A stretch of 64,000 nt of DNA from Stichopus chloronotus (lineage: Eukaryota > Echinodermata > Holothuroidea > Aspidochirotida > Stichopodidae). How positions within the stretch are numbered: position 1 is the first letter of the stretch; every line of letters begins with the position of its first letter. Below, one piece after another: positions 1 through 12,600 of the stretch. The stretch lies in contig CM037837.1 in the NCBI GenBank assembly GCA_021234535.1, forward strand, positions 4,256,218 through 4,320,217, read 5' to 3'. Made by a program: the position numbers and the translations under genes. The notes under the pieces were generated by a model that was given only the letters and a program-made list of their open reading frames with translations, ran no database searches and was not told where the DNA came from.

Positions 1-180
1 TGGGGAAGGGGAGTGCTGACTTCACATTTATTGAAGACAGGATGTTCAAACCTCCTCCTAGTCTCTACGTAGCACGAGAGTGGGGATGGGGTTTTCCTGA
101 CTTACTTTGCTTAGATGAATGGAGAATACTCGCTTAGTCTTTTCAGGCACAGCCAAGAGTTCTGTGTGATCATTTTGCAG

Positions 181-353
181 CTTTGAACCAAGTAACCATG
201 GGCCTCCACCGAGGCTCTTCTGCGACATCTGCGATGTATTTGACCTCCATGATACCGAAGACTGTCCTCTGCAGGCCAGTTCAGACAGCCCACCACCGAG
301 CCAACACCACGGCCAGAGGGGAGAGGAGAGGCCGTATTGTGATACCTGTGAAA
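181..353 (+). CDS. CLIP1: CLIP1 (CLIP-170) penultimate coding exon, first C-terminal zinc knuckle
   Basis: This exon encodes the C-terminal tail of a CLIP-170 family microtubule plus-end tracking protein. Reading from TTT GAA CCA, it contains [18 protein letters not shown], a CX2CX5HX4C zinc knuckle, and then a linker ending [11 protein letters not shown], which starts the second knuckle. In CLIP-170 these knuckles bind p150Glued/dynactin and LIS1 and fold back on the CAP-Gly heads to autoinhibit the protein. The acceptor is a pyrimidine-rich tract ending gcag at 177-180; the donor is A|GTAAG after 353. The exon enters with one base finishing a codon and leaves after one base, which matches the next exon. 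The rest of the gene lies left of the window. CLIP2-type paralogues usually lack both knuckles, so CLIP1 is preferred. The long open frame on the opposite strand is a shadow. Confidence 0.92.
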
Positions 354-928
354 GTAAGACCTGCCATCATGTTGTTGATAGTCAAAGACCAGAGTCATGT
401 GTGCTACAGTAGAGATGAATTCAATGCCACTACCATTCTCCATCATGGTGGTGGTAGTGGAAGAAAATATTTCTTTGAGAAAGTGAGAGACCCAATGGAG
501 TGATCAGTGGATGGTGTTTGGGAGCAGTTTACTTTTCAGTATTTCATCGGTTCATGGATACAGTCAAAAGTACCGGTTCCACCGATGAAAAGTACAATAC
601 AGGCTAGCACACAGTCTCAGATGATTGAGATAAAGCAAGTACATTTGTATGGCCTCAGAAGTTTCTCTGTCTTGACGTTTTTAGCACCATCTTATTATAT
701 CTTGTCTTGATCACGTTTGACGTTCACCATCATATCACGTACCTTGTGTTTGCTGTGGTTGATTAAGCATATCTCGTGTGAATTATATTTCTAAAACTGA
801 ACATGACTAACCTGTGCAGCCAACGTGGTTGACTTTATGAAGATCAACATGTTTGCTGACCAGACTTGTTTCAATTCTTTGCCCGTTTGTATGACTCTTT
901 CTCTTTTTTTTCAATTTCCCTTTTACAG

Positions 929-975
929 TCTTTGGTCATTGGACAGAAAACTGTGATGATGAACAGACATACTAA
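929..975 (+). CDS. CLIP1: CLIP1 last coding exon, second zinc knuckle and stop
   Basis: The acceptor ttttacag ends at 928. With the one base carried over, the exon reads IFGHWTENCDDEQTY and stops at TAA 973-975. Joined to the previous exon it completes a CX2CX4HX4C knuckle (CDTCEIFGHWTENC), closely resembling the vertebrate CLIP-170 ending. The intron at 354-928 therefore splits the second knuckle between its two cysteine pairs. The acidic-aromatic terminus after the knuckle corresponds to the family's -DDETF-like end, the region that competes for CAP-Gly binding. Confidence 0.93.
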
Positions 976-1530
976 CCCTTGCCTCTTCTCTCTTCACTGC
1001 CAACTCTGTCTCTGCTACTGCTGCTGCTACTTGAGCAAGCTGTGTGTTCCGATTGGCTGGCTTTTGGATTTTGAAAACGCTGTGGTAGCTTGCCGGTGCC
1101 TTATGTACAGTTTCGTGTCTGCTTTTTTGTGGATGGCAACGAGTTTTTCTATTTTTTTTTTTTTTCATTGTGGACAAATGTTGAAGCGCTTCCTGTAGTT
1201 AAGGTCCTCGTACACCAGAGAATGCCAAACTATTTGTACAAATCACCATTTTGGGGTTTCTTCCTATCTTGTTTTTTGAAATTTTAAAAGGATGCAATGG
1301 AATTTTGAGAAAATGTAAATTTCCGAGTACTTTTATTACTTTTTGGGCGTATTGCTAAATTTTGACTGAATATTCCAAAGAGAGATTGTGCATTTTCTTC
1401 ACTGAAAATTTCCTCAGATTCTTCTTAAGTTTGTGACATGGACTTTACTTAATATTCCAGAACTCTATAATAAAAAGTACATCTTTGATTTCAGAGGTGA
1501 AGTGCATATGCTGTTTATGTATCAATAAAT
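976..1530 (+). other. CLIP1: CLIP1 3' UTR with poly(A) signals
   Basis: AT-rich noncoding sequence follows the CLIP1 stop. Canonical AATAAA hexamers occur at 1469-1474 and 1524-1529, and either could direct polyadenylation. The small open frames here are T-rich and show no protein-like composition. The true UTR end cannot be fixed without transcripts. Confidence 0.6.
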
Positions 1531-4500
1531 ATGAATTAGTCTGTGATATGATTATGCTGGCATGAGTTTACTTGGCAACGCATGGGCATGCATGTTGGGC
1601 CAAGGCCTGTCAGTGCTTCAGGCAAAAAAAAAAAAAAAGTTAGTAAATTTTGCTGGGTGCAGTCCTTTTACCAGGTTTTGACAACATGCTGTCCACATAA
1701 TTTGCATGATAATAGTGTTACTCAAAACTTCACAGTTACAGTCTTTTGCACTTTGTCCACATGGGCTTAAGTTTTCAGCCAAACTGAAACCATAAAAGAA
1801 TAACAAATGCACAAAAATACTAAAATAAAAGTCTCAAGGTTTTGAGTTATTCTTGTAACAGATACCACAGGTGTTGGTACTGCTGTTCTTCTCATCATTT
1901 TGACTGCAGTTGTAATAAGTGAAATGAATTTCTTAGGAAGCATAACATCCTTGTCAGTTGTCCTCAACCAGGTATTGATAATTGTGTACTTGTATCAGAT
2001 GGAAATACTGGGAGGTTCAAGAAGGGACCAACAAGGACTCTTCTGAAACTGTGTTTTGTCCCTGATATAAGCAAGGAGACATGTGAATATTAGAGAGTGC
2101 TAAAACTCTCTTTTTAGTAAAGTTATTTGGGGGTATTAAGAGTAGACCAACCAACTTGCCAATATTCAGGGATGTGGAATGGCATTATTCTAGTGCTCGT
2201 GACAAAACTTGAAATAGCTGATAAGGACTACCATTTGTCAGTCTTCTTTGAAGTTTTATTATGTTATATTAGTATCTGGGAGGGGGGGGGGGGTAACTGC
2301 TTTAAATTGTTGTGCCCATCACACCTATTGGACTGTCCTGCTTATAATCTCTGGATGTATAAACCAGTTCTTTTGATCCGCACTTGTCCTCTTGATCAAT
2401 GTTAAGTCCCACAGGTATAAACTGAGTCTCGTTTAATAGTAAAGACATGTGTAAAGGGATGTGACTTGGGTATGGTCTGTGAGAGTTGAGACAGTACTTT
2501 GCGAAGAAGCTGTTACGTCGATTATTTATGTAGATTAATGTTTGTCAATGTAATGTTGTATGTAATGTTATGTCAGGCACCTAAACATGGTGTTGGAAGG
2601 TTACTTCTTGTTTATATTTGCTATTGAATCCTGTTGATAATGGCCTGTTCACATGTCATCATGTGAATTGTAGATTGTAATATATGTGGTGTGCATTTTG
2701 TTAAGTAAAAAATTGTGGTGCTATTTTATATAAGTATAAAGTGGGCAGCAATGCTTGAATTCATGAGGAAATGAATTCCATAATTTGTGACAAAGTACGT
2801 ACATGGTGTTGACAGTGCACATCTGAAGATACGGTGTCAGTAAATTCCTTCTCAGATAACGTGTGCATTGCATTCGTGTAGTTTTGTGCATCCCCTACCC
2901 TTATTTTCCTGCACTCCTCACCCTCCCTCTGCATTTTATGTACTCCATTATTTGCTCAGTGTGCGTCCAGCTAGGATGGACTATACTACAACATGGTAAG
3001 GCTAGCCGGGTTTTCCTTCCAAAATGGCAACTTCATATTTACATATACCTAATAGAACCAGTGAAGCCCACCGAAGTGATTCAGTTTATTTTTTAGTAAT
3101 TAAAGCTGAAAAATTGTTAGTGAGGTAGGCAAAAATCATTACAGAAAGTTTTGGCTGTGATATCAAGTTATATGTAACATTGGAAGAAATGCTTGTCCAC
3201 TGCTCCTACAAAGTGCACAATACTTAGACAAAGATCCTAGGATTCTAAGAATAATTTGAGCACATCAGCTAAGAAATACAAAGATCTTAGATGCTAAGTC
3301 TTGGTACATCATTTTGTAACTTGTACCTCTTAAACACCTTGGATAGTGTGTTATGTGTAGGCCTCTGAAGGAAACTTTATCAGTGGGACACAAAGTTATT
3401 GTTTGGGGGCCTTGTCCCAGTCATCCTGGCACCCCTTTACTGTGGATTTAATTTTGTCAATTACCATATCAGAGGTGTAAGACTACAAATGATTTTGAAG
3501 ATACCTGGGCCCCAAGGCATAATGTAACTTTTTTTTTTTTTTCTCGCTCTCATTTTTTCTCTCTTATGGGTCGTGCTTGTTATTATCAAAGTAAGACAAA
3601 TATTTGCTCTTGTAGCTGATGTTGATACTAATCACCAGGCAGGTTTCCTTGTGTGCTGTTATTAATTTTTATTTATGACTGGAAAGTAGAAGTTATGCAG
3701 AGAGAAGCCAAAGTAAAGTATTGTTTGATGCATGTGAGTTTCAATAATGAGTAACAAAGCAGCAAATTCAGTTGCTCAGTCCATCTGTTGTTTGGTCCAG
3801 GAACAACGAAAAGAATGATTGTGAAATAAACAGATGCAGAAAATGGACTAGTGTGGGGCAACTAGCATGTATTTTATTGTAGTTAAAAGTGGAAGCTCAA
3901 AAAAGCACACCAAATTTTTGATCGTGTTTACTTCGATAGTACTCAAAAAATATAAATATACCATAATGATGGAAAACTACATATTTTCTGGCTGTAAAAT
4001 CAAGGCAACATTTTGAATGAAATTATTCCTTGGTTTGTCACATGTAAGCAGTACTTTTTGACATTTGTGTTTTTGTCAATCATTAAAACCTCTCACTACG
4101 TAAGTGTGTACTCAAATGGTATTAAAAAGAAAAACTTTTGCCAAAAGTACTTCAATAAAACAAAAATAGATTTATACATTGCAGGGCTTGTAAATGATTT
4201 CATGATTTAGCTACAGTATTGTAACTGTGTATATCAAAAAGTAATTCTGATGTAGAAATGAAAAGACCAAAAAAAGAAAAAAAATTTAAGAAAGTAGTTT
4301 AATTTTAATCCAAAATATGGGAAGACAGTGTTGCACATGTTTCTCTTTTCTTCTTACATGTATTTTCAGGAATTTGTTATTTTGCAAGAGAAGATCATTG
4401 TAATTGAAATGGATGAATTGGGCTCAGCGGAAATATTTTGGTTGGGCTCAGCTTGATAGCTATGGGATTGCCGGTTTTGGTTGTCTATTAGTTTTGCCCT

Positions 4501-5714
4501 TGTCTTAAGCAATGATGTCCTACACAATATATTCTTAAAGTAGAAGGAACTTTAATATGGTTTTCTTCAACTTCTCTGATCAATTTTTTCCCAACCTCGT
4601 ATTTTGTGTTTCTTTCTGTTTTTCGCTGTTATTCAAACTGTTGTTTTTGTTTTTTTTTTTCAATATAGAGTATCATCAGACCCAGTTGCAATTTTGTATT
4701 ATTGTCAAATGTTGAATAACTGATTAGCATATAATTTATTTTGTATATAATTACATTGCTTTATGTTTAAATTTCGTCTTGAATACCAGATCTTGACACG
4801 CAGGCTAGATTAAACGGAAACCAGAATGCGAACATACCACCTATCTGAGAATTCTATCAGATCTAGCTAAACTATATTTTCCACATTGTAAAGTAGCAAT
4901 TACATGGGGTTGAAAATGTGTTACAGCCTTGGCATGTGAGGTTAAACCCACACAATTTATTAATCATGATTCCAGTTTGCCTGCCTTCTAGTCTTTTCAA
5001 GGAAAGTGATAATTTTTTAAAAGTTCATGTAAAGTGTAACTTTGAAGTCAGTAGACTCATCTTGGGTCGTTGTCAATGAATGTAAGCAATAGTGATCATA
5101 CAGGAAGTGTGCCCTCTGCCGGAAACTTTATTTGAGATCTATTAATGTGTGCCCCGGCATAGATTCTTGTCACAACCACTATGTAATCTGCTGAAAATTA
5201 ACTCATGTCAGGAATGTGTGAAGACATTTTTATCCCAAATGTAGCTATTAGAGAATTGTCCTCACTTTCTGATTTGGCGTTTGGTAACTGCGGTGAGAGA
5301 ATACTGTCTGTTTGTAACCACTTCAAAGAGTGTATGTGCTCCATGCTTGCATGATATAAAACCACACATATCTGTAGTCAATATCCTGGGGACTTCCCAT
5401 CATTGGGAAAGATTCCATTTTGATGTGTGTCAGTCGTATACCTTTACTATAATATATGCTTTGCTAAATGTTATAAAGCTCTTATGCTGAAGTCAACATG
5501 AAAAAGATATGCTTGGTTTGAAACTATAATGTATGTACTGCCCTTGTGCTTTCACTGTTGAAATTGAGTTAAGCATGAAAAGGCAGTCTGAAGCAGAAAA
5601 GCTTAGAAACTCTAGGATGCTTCAAAAATTCATATTCACCTAATTTGACTTTTGTAAATACAATTGTTTATATAATCCATACTATTTCCTTTCGTTTTTT
5701 ATCGTACTTTCAGT
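1531..5714. other. Intergenic DNA, no gene supported
   Basis: AT-rich sequence with only short chance open frames. It holds a 12-13 base G run near 2281-2293 and a T run near 3531-3542. I see no splice-consistent coding block, RNA gene or clear transposon ends. Part of the left end could be a longer CLIP1 3' UTR. Confidence 0.5.
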
Positions 5715-6130
5715 TCCATCTCCTTGGACTTTTCACAATGGGGTTGTAGCAAAGTATCATTATGACAAACCATCAACTTTGTTCAAGAGAATATGTAGGA
5801 ACACTTTGCAGAACTTCTTAAAATGAACCTCAGGGTCCATATGGGACTTTGGACTGAAAGTTTTGTGTACACCCCACATGAACTACCACCCAATGGATAT
5901 TGTATTCCACTTAAATATAAATCCATGGAAGCATGTGCAAGAAGCAGCATTTCAGACAGAATTTCACATAATGGGCCATTGGGCCCACATGGGGTCTTGG
6001 ACTAAAACTCCCTGAACGGACCATTAACAGAGCATCATTGTGACAAACTATGGGACCTTGGGCCAAACATTCCTGTACACCCTAAATTGTCCACGACCCA
6101 ACGAACATCGTGTCTAAGTTTCTGCCTAAG
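5715..6130. repeat. Dispersed repeat copy ('gggcccacatggg' family)
   Basis: This segment shares wording with blocks at 47410-47640, 48120-48775 and 52320-53280: phrases meaning 'caaaccatcaac', 'agaatttcacataatgggcc', 'gggcccacatggggtcttgg' and 'cctaaattgt' recur in the same order. The 60-codon open frame at 5823-6005 is a translation of the repeat, because the copy near 48327 gives a related peptide (HNGPLGPHGVLD in both). No terminal inverted repeats or target duplications are evident. Confidence 0.7.
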
Positions 6131-7256
6131 TGCAATTTAAGAACTATACCAATCACATTTGTGATTTTGGCTTCTTGATTATATAAACTATAATAAAAAC
6201 AGACAAGAGGTTTAGAAACAAAAAGCATTTTTAATTCCTGTACCACTTATGCATGCAATGATTTACATTCTACGGTAAAATATTTTAGTTTCACCTCTAT
6301 ATGCTGCAACTTCTCCCTAAACAGAAATAATACTATGTCATCTTCTGATGTGAGCTTTATTTTTATTTCAAAGATTGCAACTTTATCCACCTTTTTAACT
6401 TAAACACAGCCCTAATAAAATGAAAAGGCTCAGTTTGAAACCTTCAAGGATCAAACAAAATGAAGGGTCAGACGGTATGTTTGGGCTTGTTGATTCCCAT
6501 ATGAGATTTCCTACATGAATGCAAGCTGCGGGTGACTTGTCATAAGAAAGCTAAAATAGGAAGTTGCTGGATAAGACCACTTTGAACAGTTAAAGCATCT
6601 ACAGGCAATGATTGTCATAGTATGCCAATATTTTGTATCTTGGACAGGCAAATTTTAAACTTTTATAAATATGAATCCCTGTTTTCTCTTTCCAGTTTAT
6701 ACTTTATCTCATACAGTGGACATTATCAAGTAATATTAAGAGATACCAGTGACCTGACGAAGACAATATTTGTGACATAATTTTTCAACAGTTACTCATT
6801 AACTACTTGTGAAAAAGAATGTCCACCTCAAAATGGGTCACACACCCTCACCTATCTAGGGGTACTTGCATGGTGTAATACTTTAACAAAAGAAACTTTA
6901 AAGCTTTTCCATTATACAAAATACATAATCGAAAGGTGAAATTTTTGCAAAAGAGTGAGATAGCACTAAAGAAAGGTTACATGCAAACTTCTTTCTTTTG
7001 CGGAAACTCTTCCGCTCCCTGTCCCCCTTTTCCAATATTTTGGGATGGCTTTATGCCAAGAGCAATCAAACGTATATGATGCTTTGATCATATTCATCAA
7101 CTTCCCATGACTTCCCATCTACCAATGATGACAAATACAGCAGTGGTCCAATGGTCCACAGTAAATGTATACAACCACAAAATATTGTTAAGTTGAAATC
7201 AGCCTCCTAACCTCACAACAATAAGTTTTGGGTGTTCCCTTTCTTCCATTTCCTTT
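6131..7256. other. Intergenic DNA, nothing recognised
   Basis: AT-rich, no coding or RNA signal seen. Confidence 0.4.
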
Positions 7257-7740
7257 AATTTAATTGAAAGTTTGAGGATCAGGGCTCATCAAGGACCCTA
7301 TACTATGTTGAACGTGGATGAACTCTAGTGAGATTCGCCTACTCTCTCTATAAGTGTCCAGAGGATAAAGAGGCAGGCGTGAAACCAGACAATCGTCAAT
7401 GCAAAAGCAAACCTGCTCCCAGGAATACCATTTAACGCCGCGATCTGATGGACGAGAGTGTGTCCCCCGGTCTTTAACCGCTTTCCCAAAGGCTGGGAGG
7501 GGTAAGAAACTTGCCCAGCTCAGCAGCCCATCAGCTACACCAAGCAACCTAAGCGGACAAGACCTCATTTGGACAATAGGAACCCCACATACCCCACCTC
7601 AGCACCACTGTAAACAGCTTCACTAAATAAATCAAATTTGAATCCCCAAGAATTTTCCAAGTGGTTCTGCCTGGATTTGATCCGGGAACCCCAAAGATTG
7701 CGAGATGGACACTCTTACCACCAAGGTAACTCGCCACCTG
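7257..7740 (-). repeat. tRNA-derived SINE, copy 1
   Basis: Read on the minus strand, the head near 7740 has a tRNA-like 5' end (TGGCGAGTTACCTTGGTGG, an A-box-like element), a box-B-like GGATCAAATCC about 50 bases later, and then a long tRNA-unrelated body. A second copy in the same orientation at 31757-32213 shares the head, central phrases such as 'cctgctccca' and 'ccatttaacg', and the tail 'tttaattgaaagtttgagga' (plus sense, approximate). The open frames at 7260-7568 (-) and 7399-7626 (+) lie inside the SINE and are not genes. Confidence 0.75.
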
Positions 7741-9482
7741 ACAATGTTCATTAAATACACAACTAGTTAGAAAAACCTTTGTTAACCATCCTTGTTAGAA
7801 GATGTTTCACTTTAACTTTGAAAGACATGATGACCGTAATCCTGGCTACAGTATCTGCCACAACTACACCCATTACCTCTCACCAAACTGTCACAGACAC
7901 ACATGATGAAGTATGAATATAAATTGTTGGGCCCATAAAAATCATATACATTAAAATGATTCTGATGATCAGTTTAAATATTTAAAATTTCAAAAACAAA
8001 AATCTGTCTTTCCCAGCTTTAAAATTTTTGCAAAAAGTTTTTAAAAAGAAAAAACAAAAATTTGTTTTTAGCTTTTAAATTTTTGACCTTGAGTGCATTT
8101 CTACAGATATTTCTTCATAAGTCACTAATCAAGCAGCATGTTCTTAATGTCAACATTAATGTGCCTGCTGGAGACAGCATGCCTTGAAACCATTGTGTCC
8201 TTTTTTTTTACTAGTGCAGAAAAAAAGAAAGAAAAAAAAAACAACATTACCATTCCAATCTGACATGCGGCAAGAACTGCACCACTGACTGGACGTGTAA
8301 TACACCATAACCGCAGACGAGTAACGCATTAGCAACAACCATTAACACTATCAGCTCTGCAGGCTGTACTGTGAATAAACAATCTAAAGACAGGACCAAA
8401 ATTCCTCACATTTGCCTTTGAAACATTAAAGTAATGGTAAGGGGCTATGATTTGCAGTAGTGTATGAGAAGCACATGTGGGTATGAGAATATTGACACGT
8501 ATAAAGACAGATGACTTAATATTCTACCTCATGATATTCAACAATAAGCTATCGAGCAGCATCACTGTTGGAGAGGAAAATGAGAAAGCGCCAAAGTTTT
8601 GCCAAAAAGGTTGAAGGAGTTATTACATTACCATCTCCCATACCTTGTGAAATGACAGAAAAGGATAATCACCTCCTATATCTGCCTATTTTGATGATGT
8701 TTTATCCTTGATTCAGCTCTAAGCGTTGTTAACATGAAATGCTCAGAACATGCACAATCTCACATGACTTCAATGAGCATTTCACCTTTCAGTCAACTCT
8801 GAAAAATGGGTTCAAAATCTATTTTGAACCACTCACTGTGAAGATGGATGAAAGTATACAAAAGCAATACACTACTAAATACTTGCCATCGAGACACTTG
8901 ACCATGCCAATACCACCTCCTTTCAGCATTTTTGGCCAAATTTAGTGAGCTGGTTACAAACACATTTTAACTATGACCAATTAATGTAACTCATAATGCA
9001 TTATACCAAAATTTTATCCACTAAAGGAATTTCTTTTAATCCTAAAAGAGAGGTAATGTTACCATGAGAGTCAAACATTTCAGAAACATTTGGTTCTGGT
9101 GTTTTGAAAATTATTTTCCTTACTTATTCTTCTCCTGGTGTATAAAAGTGGTAAAACCTTTACACTCAACCTCCACCCCATCCCCCACTCCTTTCCAACC
9201 CTGTTAAAATTTGAAAGTCAAAGAGGATGGACCCTGTAAAACAATTCAAACACATGACTAAAGGTTTATATCTAGACCAGCAAAAACATAGGGAATTTAA
9301 CACACTCAATGGCACTCATTACACAGGAAATGAATGTGGATTACTATGTTCTATTTATAAATAAATATTTCTATTGTTCTGTGTAAGAAATAATGTACAG
9401 CTAATGATTGCAGTTTAAGTCCATGACTCTCAGAGAGAATGAGACCACACAAAATATTCAGAATCTTGACAGCAGCCTGCAT
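7741..9482. other. CCDC74 3' flank, no gene supported
   Basis: AT-rich sequence downstream of the CCDC74 stop. It includes A/T-rich low-complexity stretches near 7975-8095 and 8200-8245. I did not find an unambiguous minus-strand AATAAA close to the stop, so the 3' UTR end is unknown. Confidence 0.4.
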
Positions 9483-9621
9483 TCACAGGAAGACTTCTTT
9501 CCTCTGTTGCCTCGCCCTCTTTACCGCATGCACCCTCTTCTGCCTGTCTACGGCTTTGTTACCCATCGTATGTGTCAGCGGTGGCAGGGATATGGTGTCT
9601 TTAGTAAACGCTGCTTCTGGC
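9483..9621 (-). CDS. CCDC74A: CCDC74 last coding exon
   Basis: Acceptor ccaccgatag, phase 2 in. It encodes PEAAFTKDTISLPPL, a short linker and the basic tail RQKRVHAVKRARQQRKEVFL, ending at TGA 9485-9483. Human CCDC74A ends with AERAILPALKQT and RQKRLQAMQKRRLHRSVL, a clear match. Confidence 0.92.
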
Positions 9622-12600
9622 CTATCGGTGGAAAATAGGTGGTGGAAGTTAAGGGATGTTGAGGTCATGGTACGGTAGTCAAACTAACATACTTACTACA
9701 AACAGATGCAAAAGGAAGCATTCTTCGGTTGATTATAAGGAAGAAAAGTATGGTAACCCTCTCCCCAGTCCCCCTATCCCCCCCCCCAATTGGTTGTTTT
9801 TAACAAGTAAACCTGACTTGCTTTAAAATCATGGACCTTAAAGCTAAAACAGCAGTTAGGAATTGTCACAGGTTTTTGCAACTATGCTTCACACAGTGAC
9901 TAATGCCATGAGCAGACTATTAATTCCATGTTATGATATTCCTTTGCCTTGAGTTTTACAAGCTCACACGAGGGCACAAAGTATTCAATGATTATGCCAT
10001 GTTAAAAATTCTCTTCTAAAGGGGAATGAGTACCCACAATTGTTGAAATCAGCAGTGGAAACAGAAAACAGAGTGATGGCTCATTCATACTTGTACAACG
10101 AAAAGGAAGGAACCAGGCACTGGATGGGATATTCCAACAAAGGTAAGGCAATGTTGAGAGAAATATGATGCAGATACTTGAAGGGGCAAAGAAGCAGAAA
10201 GTGAGGTGTAACTGAATTACAGAGAGCGAGCTGAGAATTGTTTCCAGAAACCAAATCGATAGACACAGCTGACATTTACAGGATTAGCAAGTCCAACTAA
10301 TGACTAGACAGTGATCTTCTGCAGTCTAATATAACACACACGGAAAGATGAGGAACTAGATACAAGCGATTACAAGAAGGCTGCATTTATGATATTAAGT
10401 AAATTTAAAAAAAAAACACACAAAAGTATTACATTCTACAGTTACTTACAGCTACAAAATAGCATCTAAAAACACTTACAATTTCTTGGACTGATTCTTT
10501 AGGGCAACTCTTGGCAGTTTTCCCTTTCTGATGACAGAAAACAGAATAATTGATTTTGGACATTATTGTAATTAGCTTTGAGTCTTCTTTGAATGCCTTA
10601 GGGGTACAGTATTCATGTTTTTCAACAGAAATCTTCAATTCTGTTAATGATATTTCAATCTCTGTACTATGAATGAAAATTTTTTTACTAGTTAAAGGTG
10701 TACAAATATGTGTCTAGAAATCTGCAAGCTTGTTTTCAGTTCCATATGGGGGGGGGGGGGGGAATCTAACATCAACTTATCAACCACAAGGAAAAAGCCA
10801 TCAACTGCAAGGAAAACATATTGTCCTGTGAAAGGTAACTTTGAAATAATTTTTGGAAATATTTGCCTCCATTTTGCAGGAGCATGATGAAAATATTACA
10901 TTTTATAAGTATTTACAGGAGAAACATACTTACCCTTCTTGGGGTGCATCAGATGCAACATATGCCTTAGCAAGAAGGTAAGCATCTGGTGTCCACTTGT
11001 GGGAATACAGTACGTCCTTTAAATCAGATTTCAGTCTCAGTAACTGCAGAATATTAAAAATACACAATTACAAAGACCCATACTCCATACAGGATTATCT
11101 GCCCAAGGCACTGAGTGACAAAGGTGAAATGAAGGACAGATATATGTATATATGTGTGCACAAATGCAAATACCTAATATATGTACAGTTACTATCTGCA
11201 CATACATGTGCAAAACATGCACATACAAATAAACACACAAATACACACAAAGTATGCAAATACATTGTACATTTACAATAGTCATGTATAATATATCTAA
11301 ATATATATGTATACGAAAATGTGACATTTTCTGTGTAAGGCCACCCCACACTCCACACAGTGAAATATATGATGCTTGAGGGCTATTGCTCACACTCTGA
11401 CCGTGGGCATTAACTTACGTCATGTTGCAGCCTTTCGTTAGATTCATGTAGCCTCATGATGATCAGTTCACACTCGTCCATCGTCGGTGCTCGGGGGTGA
11501 GGGTCATTGGGTCCTCTGGACCTTCAGAGGATGGATGCTGATGGGAGTCAGCTGGTCCTGAACAGACTCAACACTTGGACTCGTCTGCTGGCCAGTCCTC
11601 ATAACTGATTGGTCTATAAAGGAAAGAGCAGAATTGATGTAGAACAGAAAAACTATTTCATGCATTCAAAATTGATGTGCCATGAAAGGATAATCAAGGG
11701 AAAGTTCTTTTTTGTCATACCTGTTCAGGGCACAGAGGGAGAGAGAGATATATATATTTAGAGAGAGAGATATATATTTAGTGAGACTACAAGAGTTTCA
11801 AGCCATGTCCACTTTTAAACCAAAGGACCAGGATCTGTGGAATCAGCAGATTTTATGTGTTTGATGACACTGGCATGAACAGTAGCTACATCTATATGAA
11901 CACATGATAATCAGCAAGATACAGCACCACAGTCTGTGAAAATACCCCACTGATTGTAATATATCCACACTACAATCAACTTTTGTACTAGATAGGTCAG
12001 ACCTATGTCAAAGAGGACCTTTCTGAGATGATACAGTAACTGTAAGGGTTCTAAACTTCACATACTTTTCAGTGCAGTTTCTCTCCTTATGTGCTTTAAA
12101 CCAAACATCATGGAAACAAATATGAGTAGGAACTGACTTGTGTGAATGTCAGTGTGAATTCAACCGAAGACAAACTTCTCAATCAACAAAAGTACAGTTT
12201 AGTTTAAACTTGAATTTTATCTTTAAGTGGGAGTCTAAAGTTAAGGAATGCAAAATAGGTTTTGCTGTAAACTTTTCACAGCATGAACACTTCTGGATTC
12301 ATTTGAATGAAAACTGCATAAATATGTTAAGTCTTGTTTACAACTATCATATATCTTTAAAATAATACCCATTGTGAGTCTTTTGTCTATTCAATTAACT
12401 CACCTGTTTTCTAATGTTTCTGTTAGTCTCTGCTGGAGGTAGGCATTGCCATTTCTGGAATCTTGTAAGGTTGCTGTTAATTCCTTAACTTTCTCTTCTA
12501 AGAACATGGACTTAAGCTGGTCAAATTTTTGAGCTGCGTGACAAACACATACAGTAAAAAAGTTGCAAAAACATGGCAACAACGTAGGTTTGATCAGGAC

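Noticed and set aside
111..446. 111-codon open frame on the minus strand
   Set aside because: It is antisense to the CLIP1 knuckle exon, which is clearly the coding strand.
7260..7568. 102-codon minus-strand open frame
   Set aside because: It lies entirely inside the SINE; the second SINE copy does not preserve it.
11037..11393. 118-codon minus-strand open frame
   Set aside because: It reads through a CCDC74 intron full of acat/tata repeats in a frame different from the exon it overlaps.
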